A DNA stretch of 58,530 nucleotides from Cryobacterium sinapicolor. Lineage in GTDB: Bacteria; Actinomycetota; Actinomycetes; Actinomycetales; Microbacteriaceae. Positions 11,775 through 20,271 of this stretch are shown one piece after another (positions within the stretch are counted from its first letter, which is position 1; each line of letters opens with the position of its first letter). The stretch is from the NCBI RefSeq assembly GCF_004403465.1, contig NZ_SOGQ01000048.1, positions 44,986 through 103,515 on the forward strand, given 5' to 3'. The translations under genes were made by a program, and so were the position numbers. The notes below the pieces were generated by a model. It saw only the letters and a program-made list of their open reading frames with translations. It was not told where the DNA came from and ran no database searches.

Positions 11775-12893
11775 ATGACCGCTGACCGCCCCGCGATCCG
11801 GTTGACCGGATTGACGAAGAGTTTCGGCGGCACCGCGAATGCCGTCGACGGCATCGACCTCGACATCGCCGAGGGGGAGTTCTTTTCTATGCTCGGGCCG
11901 TCCGGTTCCGGCAAGACCACCGTGCTGCGCCTCATCGCCGGATTCGAGCAGCCCACGGCCGGCACGGTGTCGCTGCTCGGGGAAGACGTCACCGACCGCG
12001 CCCCCTTCGACCGTGACGTGAACACGGTGTTCCAGGACTACGCCCTCTTCCCCCATATGAGCGTGCTCGACAATGTGGCCTACGGGCTGCGCGTGCGGGG
12101 CGTCCCCAGGCGCCAACGCCACGCCCAGGCCCGGCAGGCCCTCGAGACCGTGCGCCTCGGAGGTTTCGGTGACCGCAAACCCGGCCAGCTGTCCGGCGGT
12201 CAGCGCCAGCGGGTCGCCCTGGCCCGCGCCACCGTCGTGCGGCCCAAGGTGCTGCTCCTCGACGAACCGCTCGGCGCCCTCGACCTCAAGCTCCGGGAGC
12301 AGATGCAGGTCGAACTCAAGGAGTTGCAGCGCGAACTGGGCATCACCTTCATCTTCGTCACGCACGACCAGGAGGAGGCGCTCACCCTGAGCGACCGCAT
12401 CGCGGTCTTCAACGAGGGGCGCATCGAGCAGCTCGGCACACCGGCGGAGATCTACGACCGACCACTGTCGCCGTTCGTGGCCGCCTTCGTCGGTACCTCC
12501 AACATCTTCCCTGACGCCCTCTCCCGGGCCGTGCTCGGTCGCGTCGGCATGCACGCCCTGCGCCCTGAGAAGGTCACGGTCGGCCGGGCGGATGCCGCGC
12601 TGTCCACCCAGCGCACGGCACCCGGCACACTCGCCGAGGTGATCTACGTCGGCAGCACCTCCCGGCTGATCGTCGACCTCGACGCCGGCATGCGCATCAT
12701 CGCGCTCGAGCAGAACGACGCGCACCGGGTGACGGAGGACGAGCGCGGATCCCGGGTGAGCGTCGGCTGGCAGGACGGCGACATCGTTGCGCTCGAGAAG
12801 GCGACCGCCGTCACCACCGACCCAGCCACCGTTCCAGCCACCGTTCCAGCCACCGTTCCAGCCCCGAAACACACCACCGACACAGCACGATAA
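11775..12893 (+). CDS. potA: Polyamine-type ABC importer, ATP-binding subunit
   Basis: 372-residue ATPase of the PotA/CysA-like group, energising uptake through the two permeases encoded downstream. Walker A is GPSGSGKTT (about 45-53), the Q-loop lies in F-Q-D-Y-A-L-F-P, the signature is LSGGQRQR, and Walker B is LLLDEPLGALD. The C-terminal TOBE region spans about 285-345. The ATG at 11775 has AAGGAG seven bases upstream; the earlier in-frame ATG at 11601 would add repeat-derived residues. The tail contains three perfect 12-bp repeats coding Ala-Thr-Val-Pro. First gene of a four-gene operon ATPase-SBP-permease-permease. Polyamine specificity is inferred from family similarity of all four subunits. 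Confidence 0.9.
   Translation: MTADRPAIRLTGLTKSFGGTANAVDGIDLDIAEGEFFSMLGPSGSGKTTVLRLIAGFEQPTAGTVSLLGEDVTDRAPFDRDVNTVFQDYALFPHMSVLDNVAYGLRVRGVPRRQRHAQARQALETVRLGGFGDRKPGQLSGGQRQRVALARATVVRPKVLLLDEPLGALDLKLREQMQVELKELQRELGITFIFVTHDQEEALTLSDRIAVFNEGRIEQLGTPAEIYDRPLSPFVAAFVGTSNIFPDALSRAVLGRVGMHALRPEKVTVGRADAALSTQRTAPGTLAEVIYVGSTSRLIVDLDAGMRIIALEQNDAHRVTEDERGSRVSVGWQDGDIVALEKATAVTTDPATVPATVPATVPAPKHTTDTAR
12825..12860 (+). repeat. 3 x 12-bp perfect tandem repeat at the potA 3' end
   Basis: GCCACCGTTCCA is repeated three times without change, adding (Ala-Thr-Val-Pro)3 to the non-conserved tail of PotA. Being in frame, copy-number change would only alter tail length. Confidence 0.85.
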
Positions 12894-12910
12894 CCGGAAT
12901 GGAGAATGCA

Positions 12911-14116
12911 ATGACACATCTTTCAGCACGACGCACCCGTATTCGTTCGTCAATCCTCACGGGATTGGCGATCGCCTCGGTGGCGTTGTTGACCGCCTGC
13001 GGCACCGGGGGCGACACGGGCACCGGGGGAGCGGAGAGAAGCGAAGCGCCCACGGAACTCGCCGAGAACGAGGACACGGTCTCGATCCTGGCCTGGCCGG
13101 GCTACGTCGAAGACGGCGGCAACGACCCGTCCGTCGACTGGGTGAGCGCCTTCGAGGAGGAGACCGGTTGCATGGTCACCAGCAAGACCTATGGCACCTC
13201 CGACGAGGCTTTCAACCTGATGAAGACCGGCGAGTACGACGTGGTCGCGGCTTCCGGCGATGCATCGCTGCGCCTGGTCGCGGCCGGAGACGTGGCCCCG
13301 GTCAACACCGACCTCATCCCCAACTACGAGGGCATCTATGACTTCCTGAAGATGCAGGACTGGAACAGCGTCGACGGCGTCGCCTACGGGATTCCGCACG
13401 GCTACGGTGCGAACCTGCTGATGTACAACACCGATGCCGTGACGCCGGCGCCGACCTCCTGGGACGTCGTCTTCGACGAGTCCAGCCAGTACGCGGGCAA
13501 GGTGACGGCCTACGATTCCCCGATCTATATCGCGGACGCCGCCATGTACCTGATGACCCACCAGCCCGATCTCGGCATCGAGAACCCGTACTCGCTGGAC
13601 GAGACCCAGCTTGCCGCGGCCGTCGACCTGCTCAAGGCGCAGCGGGAGAACATCGGCGAATACTGGTCGGACTACCTCAAGTCGATCCAGGCCTTCGAGA
13701 CCGGTGACACCGTCGTCGGCACCACCTGGCAGGTCATCCGCAATTCCCTGGCCGAAGGAACCCCGGCCGAGGTTGTGCTCCCCGAGGAGGGCGTCACCGG
13801 ATGGTCCGACACCTGGATGGTCGCATCCGGGGCGCAGAGCCCGAACTGCGCCTACGCCTGGCTGAACTACATCGCCAGCCCGGAAGCGAACGCCCAGGCC
13901 ACCGAGTACTTCGGTGAGGCCCCCTCCAACCAGGGCGCCTGCGACTTCACGGTGAACCCCGACCAGTGCGAGATCTTCCACGCCGGCGACGAGGAGTACG
14001 CGTCGCAGATCTGGTACTGGTCGACTCCGATCGAGGACTGCCTCGACGGCCGCACCGACGTGAAGTGCACCGACTACTCCGACTGGACGACCGCCTGGCA
14101 GGAGATCAAGGGCTAG
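12911..14116 (+). CDS. potD: Polyamine-type ABC importer, substrate-binding lipoprotein
   Basis: 401 residues from the ATG at 12911, which has a GGAG five bases upstream; an ATG at 12899 in frame would add MENA. Residues 1-29 are a lipoprotein signal peptide with lipobox L-T-A-C (Cys30), so the mature protein is membrane-anchored on the outer face. The remainder matches the PotD/PotF periplasmic-binding fold: SILAWPGYVEDGG at the start of lobe 1, YGTSDEAF, the ligand-loop region near GIPHGYGANLL, and a typical ATTWQVIRN-like hinge. Bound ligand presumably putrescine or spermidine; this cannot be read from sequence. Lies between ATPase and permease genes, 17 bases after potA. Confidence 0.88.
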   Translation: MTHLSARRTRIRSSILTGLAIASVALLTACGTGGDTGTGGAERSEAPTELAENEDTVSILAWPGYVEDGGNDPSVDWVSAFEEETGCMVTSKTYGTSDEAFNLMKTGEYDVVAASGDASLRLVAAGDVAPVNTDLIPNYEGIYDFLKMQDWNSVDGVAYGIPHGYGANLLMYNTDAVTPAPTSWDVVFDESSQYAGKVTAYDSPIYIADAAMYLMTHQPDLGIENPYSLDETQLAAAVDLLKAQRENIGEYWSDYLKSIQAFETGDTVVGTTWQVIRNSLAEGTPAEVVLPEEGVTGWSDTWMVASGAQSPNCAYAWLNYIASPEANAQATEYFGEAPSNQGACDFTVNPDQCEIFHAGDEEYASQIWYWSTPIEDCLDGRTDVKCTDYSDWTTAWQEIKG

Positions 14117-14154
14117 CGCGGCATCCTGTCAGGCCGAGCCGGAACGGAGGAATC

Positions 14155-15078
14155 ATGGCTGTTGACACGGCGTCATCGGGGCAACGGATACCGGTGCCCC
14201 CGCACCGCGACACGCTCGCCCGACGCGGTTCCATCACGCTCAGCGCGCATCCGCGGTTGCGACTGACGCTGATGCTGTCCGCCCCTCTGCTCTGGCTCGG
14301 CCTGATCTACATCGTCGCCCTCGCAGCCCTGCTGATCACCGCCCTGTGGACGGTGGACAGCTTCACGGGCACCATCACGCGGTCGTGGACGCTCGACAAC
14401 ATCATCACTGTCCTTACCGGCTCGCTCTACCAGACGGTGACGGTGCGCACGGTGGGGGTGGCGTTGCTGGTGACCCTGATCGACATTTTGGTGGCCCTGC
14501 CGATCGCGTTCTTCATGGCGAAGGTCGCCAGTCCCCGGTGGCAGCGCATCCTGGTGATCGCGGTGCTGATGCCGCTGTGGGCCAGCTACCTGGTCAAGGC
14601 CTACGCGTGGCGGTCGGTGCTCTCCCAGAACGGCATCTTCGAATGGCTGGTGGCCCCGTTCGGTGGGCAGAGCCCCGGCTACGGCCTGCCGGCGACCGTG
14701 ATCACGCTCGCCTATCTTTGGCTGCCCTATGTGATCCTGCCCATCTATGCCGGCCTGGAACGGGTTCCGGACTCCCTGCTCGAGGCGTCCGGGGACCTGG
14801 GCGGCAAGACCTGGGCCACCCTGTGCCTGGTCGTGCTGCCGATGATCTGGCCGGCCATCATCGCCGGGTCCATCTTCAGCTTCTCCCTGTCGCTCGGCGA
14901 CTACATCACCGTCAATATCGTGGGCGGGGCGAACCAGATGCTCGGCAACCTCGTCTACACGAACGTCGGCGCGGCCAACAACCTGCCGCTCGCCGCGGCG
15001 ATCGCCCTGATCCCGATCGTCATCATCTTCGGCTACCTGGCCGTGGTGCGCCGCACCGGCGCCCTGGAAAACCTGTAA
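14155..15078 (+). CDS. potB: Polyamine-type ABC importer, permease 1
   Basis: 307-residue inner-membrane permease with about six hydrophobic helices and a cytosolic N-terminal leader of some 35 residues. The EAA loop that contacts the ATPase is visible as L-L-E-A-S-G-D-L-G-G-K-T-W (about 206-218). The ATG at 14155 has AACGGAGGAA upstream; the longer frame from 13966 overlaps the binding-protein gene. Pairs with the next gene to form the translocation pore. Confidence 0.88.
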   Translation: MAVDTASSGQRIPVPPHRDTLARRGSITLSAHPRLRLTLMLSAPLLWLGLIYIVALAALLITALWTVDSFTGTITRSWTLDNIITVLTGSLYQTVTVRTVGVALLVTLIDILVALPIAFFMAKVASPRWQRILVIAVLMPLWASYLVKAYAWRSVLSQNGIFEWLVAPFGGQSPGYGLPATVITLAYLWLPYVILPIYAGLERVPDSLLEASGDLGGKTWATLCLVVLPMIWPAIIAGSIFSFSLSLGDYITVNIVGGANQMLGNLVYTNVGAANNLPLAAAIALIPIVIIFGYLAVVRRTGALENL

Positions 15079-15088
15079 GGGGAGAATC

Positions 15089-15889
15089 ATGCGTCTGTCG
15101 AGGCCCGCACGAGGCGTCCTGAGCATCGTCACCGGTCTCATCCTGCTCGTGATCTACCTGCCGCTGATGGTCGTGCTGGTGAACTCCTTCAGCACGAGCA
15201 CCAGCCTCGTCTGGCCGCCGCCGGGACTCACCCTGGAATGGTGGGGGCGGGCCTTCCAGAGCGAGGGGGCGCTCGACGCGGTGCTCACGAGCGTGCAGAT
15301 CGCCCTCATCGCCACCCTGGTCTCGCTCGTGCTCGGCACCCTGATCTCCCTGGCGCTGCAGCGGTTCGCCTTCTTCGGCCGCGAGGCGGTGAGTCTGCTG
15401 GTGATCCTGCCGATCGCCCTACCCGGTATCATCACGGGGATCGCCCTGAACAACGCCTTCCGCACCATTCTTGGGGTGCAACTGTCGATCGCGACCGTGA
15501 TCGTCGCCCACGCCACGTTCTGTATCGTCACCGTGTTCAACAACGTGATCGCCCGGCTGCGGCGCCTCGGAACCAGCTACGAGGAGGCGTCGGCCGACCT
15601 CGGCGCGGGGCTCTGGACCACGTTCCGGCTGGTCACCTTCCCGCAGCTGCGCTCGGCGCTGCTTGCGGGCGGCCTGCTCGCCTTCGCCCTCAGCTTCGAC
15701 GAGATTATCGTGACGACCTTCACTGCGGGGGCCGGCGTCAAGACGCTTCCGATCTGGATTCTGGACAACCTGTTCCGTCCGAGCCAGGCGCCGATCGTCA
15801 ATGTCATCGCCGTGGTGCTGGTGCTGATGTCGATCATCCCGATCTACATTGCGCAGCGCATCGCCGGGGCGGAGAAGGTGAGCCGGTAG
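15089..15889 (+). CDS. potC: Polyamine-type ABC importer, permease 2
   Basis: 266-residue PotC-like permease with six predicted helices and the EAA loop Y-E-E-A-S-A-D-L-G-A-G-L-W (about 167-179). GGGGAG precedes the ATG by five bases, and the gene follows permease 1 after ten bases. Last gene of the importer operon; convergent with the following gene. Confidence 0.88.
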   Translation: MRLSRPARGVLSIVTGLILLVIYLPLMVVLVNSFSTSTSLVWPPPGLTLEWWGRAFQSEGALDAVLTSVQIALIATLVSLVLGTLISLALQRFAFFGREAVSLLVILPIALPGIITGIALNNAFRTILGVQLSIATVIVAHATFCIVTVFNNVIARLRRLGTSYEEASADLGAGLWTTFRLVTFPQLRSALLAGGLLAFALSFDEIIVTTFTAGAGVKTLPIWILDNLFRPSQAPIVNVIAVVLVLMSIIPIYIAQRIAGAEKVSR

Positions 15890-15909
15890 GGCCCCGTTCC
15901 GGTCACCGC

Positions 15910-15931
15910 AGCCCGCGGGCTACTGCGGGCT
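15910..15931. terminator. Possible bidirectional terminator after potC
   Basis: AGCCCGC (15910-15916) and GCGGGCT (15925-15931) form a 7-bp GC stem with an 8-base loop between convergent genes. It overlaps the stop of the minus-strand gene and has no T-run, so the call is weak. Confidence 0.35.
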
Positions 15932-16483
15932 CGGGTCCCGCCCGGTGAGGGCGAGAAGTCGGGTCTGCAACGGCGCGTTCTCGTCGGCCGGTACGGGGGA
16001 GGCGAAGAGTCCGCTGGCCTCGAGGGTGTCGCGCTGGGCCTCGAACACCGTCCAGACCGCCTCGATCAGGGTCGGGTCGAGGGACTCGTCGGCATCCGTG
16101 GCCCGGGCCAGGTCCCAGGAGTGGATCGTGACGTCGGAGACCTGCTCGCGCAGATAGTCGGATGCCGTCACCGTGTCATACGACAGAGTCACCGGCGCGT
16201 CGGCCGAGGTCGCCGCCCAGGCAGCGGACGCCAGCGCCGAGTGGGTGGCCCATTCCTTCGCCAGGTCCGGGCCCAGCGGGGCGAGCGAGCGTCGGGCGTC
16301 GAGCACCGAGAGGCCGTTGAGCAGTGGCGGGATCCACTGCTGTTCCAGCACCACGTGGCGCACCAGGTCGGTCACGTTCCACTCGGTGTCTGGTGTGGCG
16401 GCAGCCCAGTCGGTGATCAGGTCGACGCGGCTGCCGAACTCCTCCGCGGCCCGTTTCTGCAGCGCAAGCCAGCCATGCGTCAT
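15920..16483 (-). CDS. TIGR03086-like DinB/mycothiol-fold protein
   Basis: 187 residues with the DinB-like four-helix fold of the mycothiol-dependent maleylpyruvate isomerase N-terminal group (TIGR03086). Diagnostic pieces are W-N-V-T-D-L-V-R-H-V-V near residue 38, where the histidine is a metal ligand in the family, and V-T-I-H-S-W-D-L-A-R near 125, supplying further ligands. Such proteins use mycothiol or have unknown thiol-transfer roles in actinobacteria. The ATG at 16483 has AAGGAGTCCC directly upstream, which decides the start. An open frame continues upstream to 16792 through two minisatellites and would add a repetitive Cys-Thr-Val extension, judged spurious. Divergent from dinB. Confidence 0.78.
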   Translation of the reverse strand: MTHGWLALQKRAAEEFGSRVDLITDWAAATPDTEWNVTDLVRHVVLEQQWIPPLLNGLSVLDARRSLAPLGPDLAKEWATHSALASAAWAATSADAPVTLSYDTVTASDYLREQVSDVTIHSWDLARATDADESLDPTLIEAVWTVFEAQRDTLEASGLFASPVPADENAPLQTRLLALTGRDPSPQ

Positions 16484-16496
16484 GGGACTCCTTCGG

Positions 16497-16536
16497 TGGA
16501 ACGATGGAACACTGGAACACTGGAACACTGGAACGG
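16497..16536. repeat. 5 x 8-bp tandem repeat (TGGAACNN)
   Basis: Five adjacent 8-mers: TGGAACGA, three TGGAACAC and TGGAACGG. They lie just upstream of the ribosome-binding site of the minus-strand gene starting at 16483, so in its mRNA they would be an untranslated leader of GTTCCA repeats. Unit length is not a multiple of three, supporting a non-coding state. Confidence 0.85.
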
Positions 16537-16565
16537 ATGCCCCTGCAACGCTACAACCGGCATCG

Positions 16566-16610
16566 GTCACTGTGCATTCCGTCACGGTGCATTCCGTCAC
16601 CGTGCATTCA
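16566..16610. repeat. 3 x 15-bp tandem repeat
   Basis: GTCACTGTGCATTCC, GTCACGGTGCATTCC and GTCACCGTGCATTCA differ mainly at one position. It is a second minisatellite, 29 bases from the 8-bp one, in the divergent intergenic region before dinB. Confidence 0.85.
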
Positions 16611-16715
16611 TTCCCGGCACCGGGCGCGTTCTCCTGTCGCGGAATCGGTGCGGCCTGTCGCCGGTCCGGGTTAGGGTCTCTCCAGGAGTTGAAGGACGAC
16701 GAGCAGGCAGGACGC

Positions 16716-18005
16716 ATGAGCAGGCAGGACGGCAGCGATCGCACGGTCTCGACCGACGCCGTCGACGACAGCACCGCGACTCTGCTCCACATCGACCTGG
16801 ACGCCTTCTTCGCGTCGGTCGAACTGCTCGATCACCCCGAGCTGGTGCACCACCCGGTGATCGTGGGGCACCGATCAGGGCGCTCGGTGGTCACGGCGGC
16901 GAACTATGTGGCCCGTCGTTACGGTGTTAATTCGGCCATGCCCATGGCGCTCGCCCTGCGGCGCTGCCCGGCGGCGGTGGTACTCGAGCCGCACATGGGC
17001 CGGTACAGGGAGTATTCCGACCGGGTGATGCGCATCTTCGAAGATTTCACGCCGCTGGTCGAGCAGCTCGGCATCGACGAGGCGTTCCTGGATGTGGCCG
17101 GTGCCCGCCGCCTGCACGGCTCGCCCGCCGAGATCGGCGCCAAGATCCGGGCCCAGGTCAAGGCGGAGACGGGGTTGACCTGCTCGGTCGGTGCGGCGAG
17201 CACGAAGTTCGTCGCCAAAATGGCCTCGGGCCGGGCCAAACCCGACGGCCTGCTGGTGATCCCCGCCGAGGACACGCTGGCGTTTCTGCATCCGTTGCCC
17301 GTCGGCGCCCTGTGGGGGGTCGGCGCAACGACCGAGCAGGCGTTGCTCGGGCAGGGCCTGCGTCAGATCGGCGACCTCGCCCGCACCCCGCTCGCCGTGC
17401 TGCAGAAGTGCGTGGGGGATGCTTCCGGCCGCAAACTGCACGAGCTGGCCTGGGGGAGGGACCCGCGGGTGGTCACCGTGGAACACGAGGAGAAGAGCGT
17501 CGGCCACGAGGTCACGTTCGAATACGACGTGACGGATGCCGCCCGGCTCCGCAGCGAACTGCTGCGGCAGTCCGTCGCGGTGGCTGCCCGGCTGCGCCGC
17601 GCCGGCCTCGTCGGCCGCTGCGTGGTGCTCAAGTTGCGCTACACCGATTTCAGCACCGTCACCCGCTCGCGCACCCTGTCGGAGCCGACCAGTGTCGGCC
17701 GCCGGATCTACGAGGAGGTGGCCGCCAGCTTCGAGGTGCTGGCGGCGTCCGGTATCCGGGTGCGCCTGATCGGCGTGCGCGTCGAGCAGCTCAGCGACGG
17801 CGACGGCAGCGGTGCGGGCCTCTGGGACCCCGACGACGACTGGCGCAGCGCCGAACGGGCTGTCGATTCGGTGACCGCACGGTTCGGCCGCGGCACGCTG
17901 CGGCCTGCCTCACTGCTGGACCCGGACACCCCCCGAACGGCAACTCCTGAGCAGCCACGCGCCGGACGACTTCCGTTCGGCGATCTCGAACCAGACAGGG
18001 GGTAG
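16716..18005 (+). CDS. dinB: DNA polymerase IV (Y-family translesion polymerase)
   Basis: 429-residue error-prone polymerase. The catalytic carboxylates are all present: Asp27 in HIDLDAFFASVE, and Asp121-Glu122 in GIDEAFLDVAG. The palm/fingers (1-235), thumb with a helix-hairpin-helix region around LWGVGATTEQALLGQGL, and the little-finger domain (260-370) follow in order. A C-terminal extension of about 60 residues ends in R-L-P-F-G-D-L-E, similar to actinobacterial DinB (Rv1537-like) tails; a canonical beta-clamp motif is not obvious. The ATG at 16716 is chosen because the far longer frame upstream runs through minisatellites. The segment GAGCAGGCAGGAC is duplicated around the start codon. 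No SOS box is evident. Confidence 0.93.
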   Translation: MSRQDGSDRTVSTDAVDDSTATLLHIDLDAFFASVELLDHPELVHHPVIVGHRSGRSVVTAANYVARRYGVNSAMPMALALRRCPAAVVLEPHMGRYREYSDRVMRIFEDFTPLVEQLGIDEAFLDVAGARRLHGSPAEIGAKIRAQVKAETGLTCSVGAASTKFVAKMASGRAKPDGLLVIPAEDTLAFLHPLPVGALWGVGATTEQALLGQGLRQIGDLARTPLAVLQKCVGDASGRKLHELAWGRDPRVVTVEHEEKSVGHEVTFEYDVTDAARLRSELLRQSVAVAARLRRAGLVGRCVVLKLRYTDFSTVTRSRTLSEPTSVGRRIYEEVAASFEVLAASGIRVRLIGVRVEQLSDGDGSGAGLWDPDDDWRSAERAVDSVTARFGRGTLRPASLLDPDTPRTATPEQPRAGRLPFGDLEPDRG

Positions 18006-18014
18006 CCTGAAACC

Positions 18015-18347
18015 ATGACTAGCCTTCCAGAGAAGCTCGCAGATATCTCTCGTACCGCCGGCGTCAGGTCGGCCTACGGTGATCCAGTCCAGGTCGACGG
18101 TGTCACCCTGATTCCCGTTGCTCTCGTCTACTACGGTTTCGGCGGCGGTGAGGGCGATTCCGCCGCCACCGGCACCGGTTCCGGCGGCGGCGGCGGCGGG
18201 GCATCTTTGCCGATCGGCGCCTACGTCAAGTCGGGAACGACGGTGCGCTTCGAGCCCAACGTCATCTCGTTGCTCTCGGTCGGCATCCCGTTCCTGTGGG
18301 TGGCCGGCAAGGCCATCTCCCGCATCATCCGCGCCCTCAAGCGCTAG
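18015..18347 (+). CDS. GerW/YtfJ-like protein
   Basis: 110 residues resembling the spore-protein YtfJ/GerW family: G-D-P-V-Q-V-D-G-V-T-L-I-P-V-A-L at about 22-37, V-Y-Y-G-F-G-G-G, then a glycine-only stretch, then G-T-T-V-R-F-E-P-N and a hydrophobic terminal segment ending in basic residues. In endospore formers YtfJ is a spore component, but the family is also found in non-sporulating actinobacteria where its role is unknown. It begins nine bases after dinB ends, and may share its transcript. A strong terminator follows. Confidence 0.75.
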   Translation: MTSLPEKLADISRTAGVRSAYGDPVQVDGVTLIPVALVYYGFGGGEGDSAATGTGSGGGGGGASLPIGAYVKSGTTVRFEPNVISLLSVGIPFLWVAGKAISRIIRALKR

Positions 18348-18363
18348 GCGCGAAAACCACCAG

Positions 18364-18388
18364 CCGCCCAGCCACGTCGGCTGGGCGG
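18364..18388. terminator. Bidirectional hairpin terminator
   Basis: A perfect 10-bp stem, CCGCCCAGCC (18364-18373) with GGCTGGGCGG (18379-18388), and a 5-base loop, placed between the convergent GerW-like gene and nhaA. No U-tract, as is common in high-GC actinobacteria. Confidence 0.75.
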
Positions 18389-18408
18389 TCGACTGCACTC
18401 CGGGGCGG

Positions 18409-19782
18409 TCAGCGCCCGCCGGGCCGTTCGCTTCGTGCAGGGTCGGCCTGGAACACATCGGGGATGCCGTCGTTGTCGGCGTCGAGCGCCTCCTTCTCGG
18501 CGATGCGCCCGTAGTGCCGGTTGCGGCTGCGCAGCACGACGCTCGCCAGCAGCGCGGCCAGCAGCGACCCGGTCAGGATGGCCACCTTGGCGTGATCGTC
18601 GTGCGGGCTGCCCTGTCCGAAGGCCAGTTCGCTGATCAGCAGCGACACCGTGAAGCCGACACCGGCGAGCATGGCCACACCGAGCACGTCCACCCAGGCG
18701 AGATCCGGGTCGAGGGCGCCCCGGGTGGTCTTGGTGACCAGCCACGTGGCCAGCATGATGCCGACCGGCTTGCCGACCACCAGGGCGACGACGATTCCGA
18801 TCGCGACCGGGTCGGTGAGGGCCGTGGTCAAACCCTCCACGCCGCCGAGCGTGACGCCAGCGGAAAAGAACGCGAACACGGGCACGGCGAAGCCGGCTGA
18901 CAGCGGGCGGATGCGGTGCTCCAGGTTCTGGGCGAGGCCCGGGCCGGCGTCGGGTCCGCCGCCTCGGCGGCTGCGCAGCACGGGCACGGCGAAGCCGAGC
19001 AGCACTCCGGCGACGGTGGCGTGGATGCCGGAGCCGTGCACGAGTGCCCAGGTGACCAGGCCGAGCGGCAGCAGGATCGTGCCGGCGGCCCACTTGGTGG
19101 TCGCGAACACATAGGAGTACTTGTGCGACAGGAATGCGAAGAGGCCCAGCGGCACGAGGGCGAGCAGCAGCAGGACCGGCTGGAGGTCGCCGGAATAAAA
19201 GAAGGCGATGATGGCGATGGCGAGCAGGTCGTCGACCACCGCCAGGGTCAGCAGGAAGATGCGCAGTGCGCTGGGCAGTTTGGAGCCGATCACGGCGAGG
19301 ACGGCAACGGCGAAGGCGATGTCGGTTGCGGTGGGGATCGCCCAGCCGCGCAGCATCTCCGGCCCCGAGCTGAACGCGATCGCGGTGAAGATCAGCGCGG
19401 GGACGATGACGCCGCCGATGGCCGCGGCCACCGGGACGACCGCGCGGCTGAAGGTGCGCAGGTCTCCGGCGACGAACTCGCGCTTGAGTTCGAGCCCGGC
19501 GATGAAGAAGAAGATTGCCAGGAGCCCGTCGGCGGCCCACGCGCCGAGACTCAGGTTGAGGTGCCACGGCTCATAGCCGATCGTGAAATCCCGCACGGAA
19601 TAGTAGAGATCGGCGGCGCCGGTGTTGGCCAGGACCAGGGCGAGCACCGTCGCCACCAGCAGGAGCGCACCACCCACGGTCTCCTTGCGCAGGATCGTCG
19701 AGACGTGCAGGTACTCGGGGTAGCTGCTCCGGTTGAAGACATTCAGTTTTGGAGTGGCAGGAAGGGGTGATGGTTTCGTCAT
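18409..19782 (-). CDS. nhaA: Na+/H+ antiporter NhaA
   Basis: 457-residue inner-membrane antiporter exchanging cytosolic Na+ for external H+ and controlling pH/salt tolerance. Family signatures are the G-L-E-L-K-R-E-F helix, [11 protein letters not shown] (the Asp equivalent to E. coli Asp133) and [10 protein letters not shown] (the Asp163-Asp164 pair). Eleven to twelve hydrophobic helices are present. The C-terminal tail carries D-A-D-N-D-G-I-P-D, a thrombospondin-3/calcium-loop-like sequence absent from E. coli NhaA and likely cytosolic; I believe such tails occur in other actinobacterial NhaA. Monocistronic, convergent with the GerW-like gene. Confidence 0.95.
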   Translation of the reverse strand: MTKPSPLPATPKLNVFNRSSYPEYLHVSTILRKETVGGALLLVATVLALVLANTGAADLYYSVRDFTIGYEPWHLNLSLGAWAADGLLAIFFFIAGLELKREFVAGDLRTFSRAVVPVAAAIGGVIVPALIFTAIAFSSGPEMLRGWAIPTATDIAFAVAVLAVIGSKLPSALRIFLLTLAVVDDLLAIAIIAFFYSGDLQPVLLLLALVPLGLFAFLSHKYSYVFATTKWAAGTILLPLGLVTWALVHGSGIHATVAGVLLGFAVPVLRSRRGGGPDAGPGLAQNLEHRIRPLSAGFAVPVFAFFSAGVTLGGVEGLTTALTDPVAIGIVVALVVGKPVGIMLATWLVTKTTRGALDPDLAWVDVLGVAMLAGVGFTVSLLISELAFGQGSPHDDHAKVAILTGSLLAALLASVVLRSRNRHYGRIAEKEALDADNDGIPDVFQADPARSERPGGR

Positions 19783-19887
19783 AGACGAGCCTCAGACAAT
19801 CGGGATTTTGTGGCACACGAACAATTCTGTCGACCAGACTTCCCGACTCACCACTTCCAGCGTACCGCGTTCGGGGGCTCAGCGCCG

Positions 19888-20055
19888 TCAGCGCCGTCCG
19901 CGCCACCACCGGCTCGGAAGGTCGCGCCAGCCCTGGGGGATATGCCAGGGGCCGCGCACGGGCAGCCCACGGCGCATCCGTCGCCGCCGCAGAACGAAGT
20001 GACGCAGCAGCAGAAGCAGCAGCGTGGCGAGGATCAGGGGAACGGTGAACATCAT
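19888..20055 (-). CDS. Small single-pass membrane protein (hypothetical)
   Basis: 55 residues: one hydrophobic helix (FTVPLILATLLLLLLRHFV) followed by a very basic tail (R-R-R-R-M-R-R-G and R-W-W-R-G-R-R). Family not recognised. A 14-codon frame (20097-20053) ends in an ATGA overlap with the first ATG, which would allow translational coupling; no strong ribosome site is seen for the 55-residue frame itself. It is divergent from the thiamine-transporter riboswitch. The longer reverse frame through 21303 is a shadow of ykoED. May be chance. Confidence 0.4.
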   Translation of the reverse strand: MMFTVPLILATLLLLLLRHFVLRRRRMRRGLPVRGPWHIPQGWRDLPSRWWRGRR

Positions 20056-20130
20056 TCGATCCCGTCGGCGATGCGGCGGCGAGACGTGGACTCCATCCCG
20101 CGATTCTAGGCCGCGGTCTATACTGGGTTC

Positions 20131-20220
20131 GAACACGGGAGTCCGGTCAACCGGGCTGAGAGGAAGCTTCTGAAGCTTCGACCGTCGAACCTGATCTGGA
20201 TCATGCCAGCGCAGGGAGGC
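20131..20220 (+). ncRNA. TPP riboswitch (THI element)
   Basis: Contains the two conserved TPP-sensing cores: GGGCTGAGAGG (20153-20163) and CCTGATCTGGATCATGCC (20190-20207), followed by AGCGCAGGGAG. Between them the P3 arms (CCGG TCAA CCGG) and a GAAGCTTC pair are evident. It sits about 50 bases upstream of ykoE and is expected to switch off the thiamine/HMP importer when thiamine pyrophosphate is abundant. Confidence 0.96.
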
Positions 20221-20232
20221 AGATCTTCTCGT

Positions 20233-20267
20233 TCCCGTGCCCTGGAACCATCTACGGAAAGGGCACG
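20233..20267 (+). promoter_or_regulatory. Expression platform: start-site sequestor hairpin of ykoE
   Basis: CGTGCCC (20236-20242) can pair with GGGCACG (20261-20267), burying the purine-rich AAAGGG just ahead of the ykoE GTG. The overlapping TCCCGTG (20233-20239) is instead complementary to CACGGGA (20134-20140) inside the aptamer. Ligand binding would occupy 20134-20140, free the downstream strand and allow the sequestor to form. This is a translational OFF switch inferred from complementarity alone. Confidence 0.6.
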
Positions 20268-20271
20268 ACCA

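Noticed and set aside
16484-16715. SOS/LexA box ahead of dinB
   Set aside because: No GAAC-N4-GTTC type match with proper spacing; the GAAC words belong to the 8-bp tandem repeat.
16484-16792. Upstream extension of the TIGR03086-like gene encoding repeated Glu-Cys-Thr-Val-Thr
   Set aside because: A good ribosome site (AAGGAG) precedes the ATG at 16483, and the extension is made of minisatellite DNA whose 8-bp unit would shift frame with copy number.
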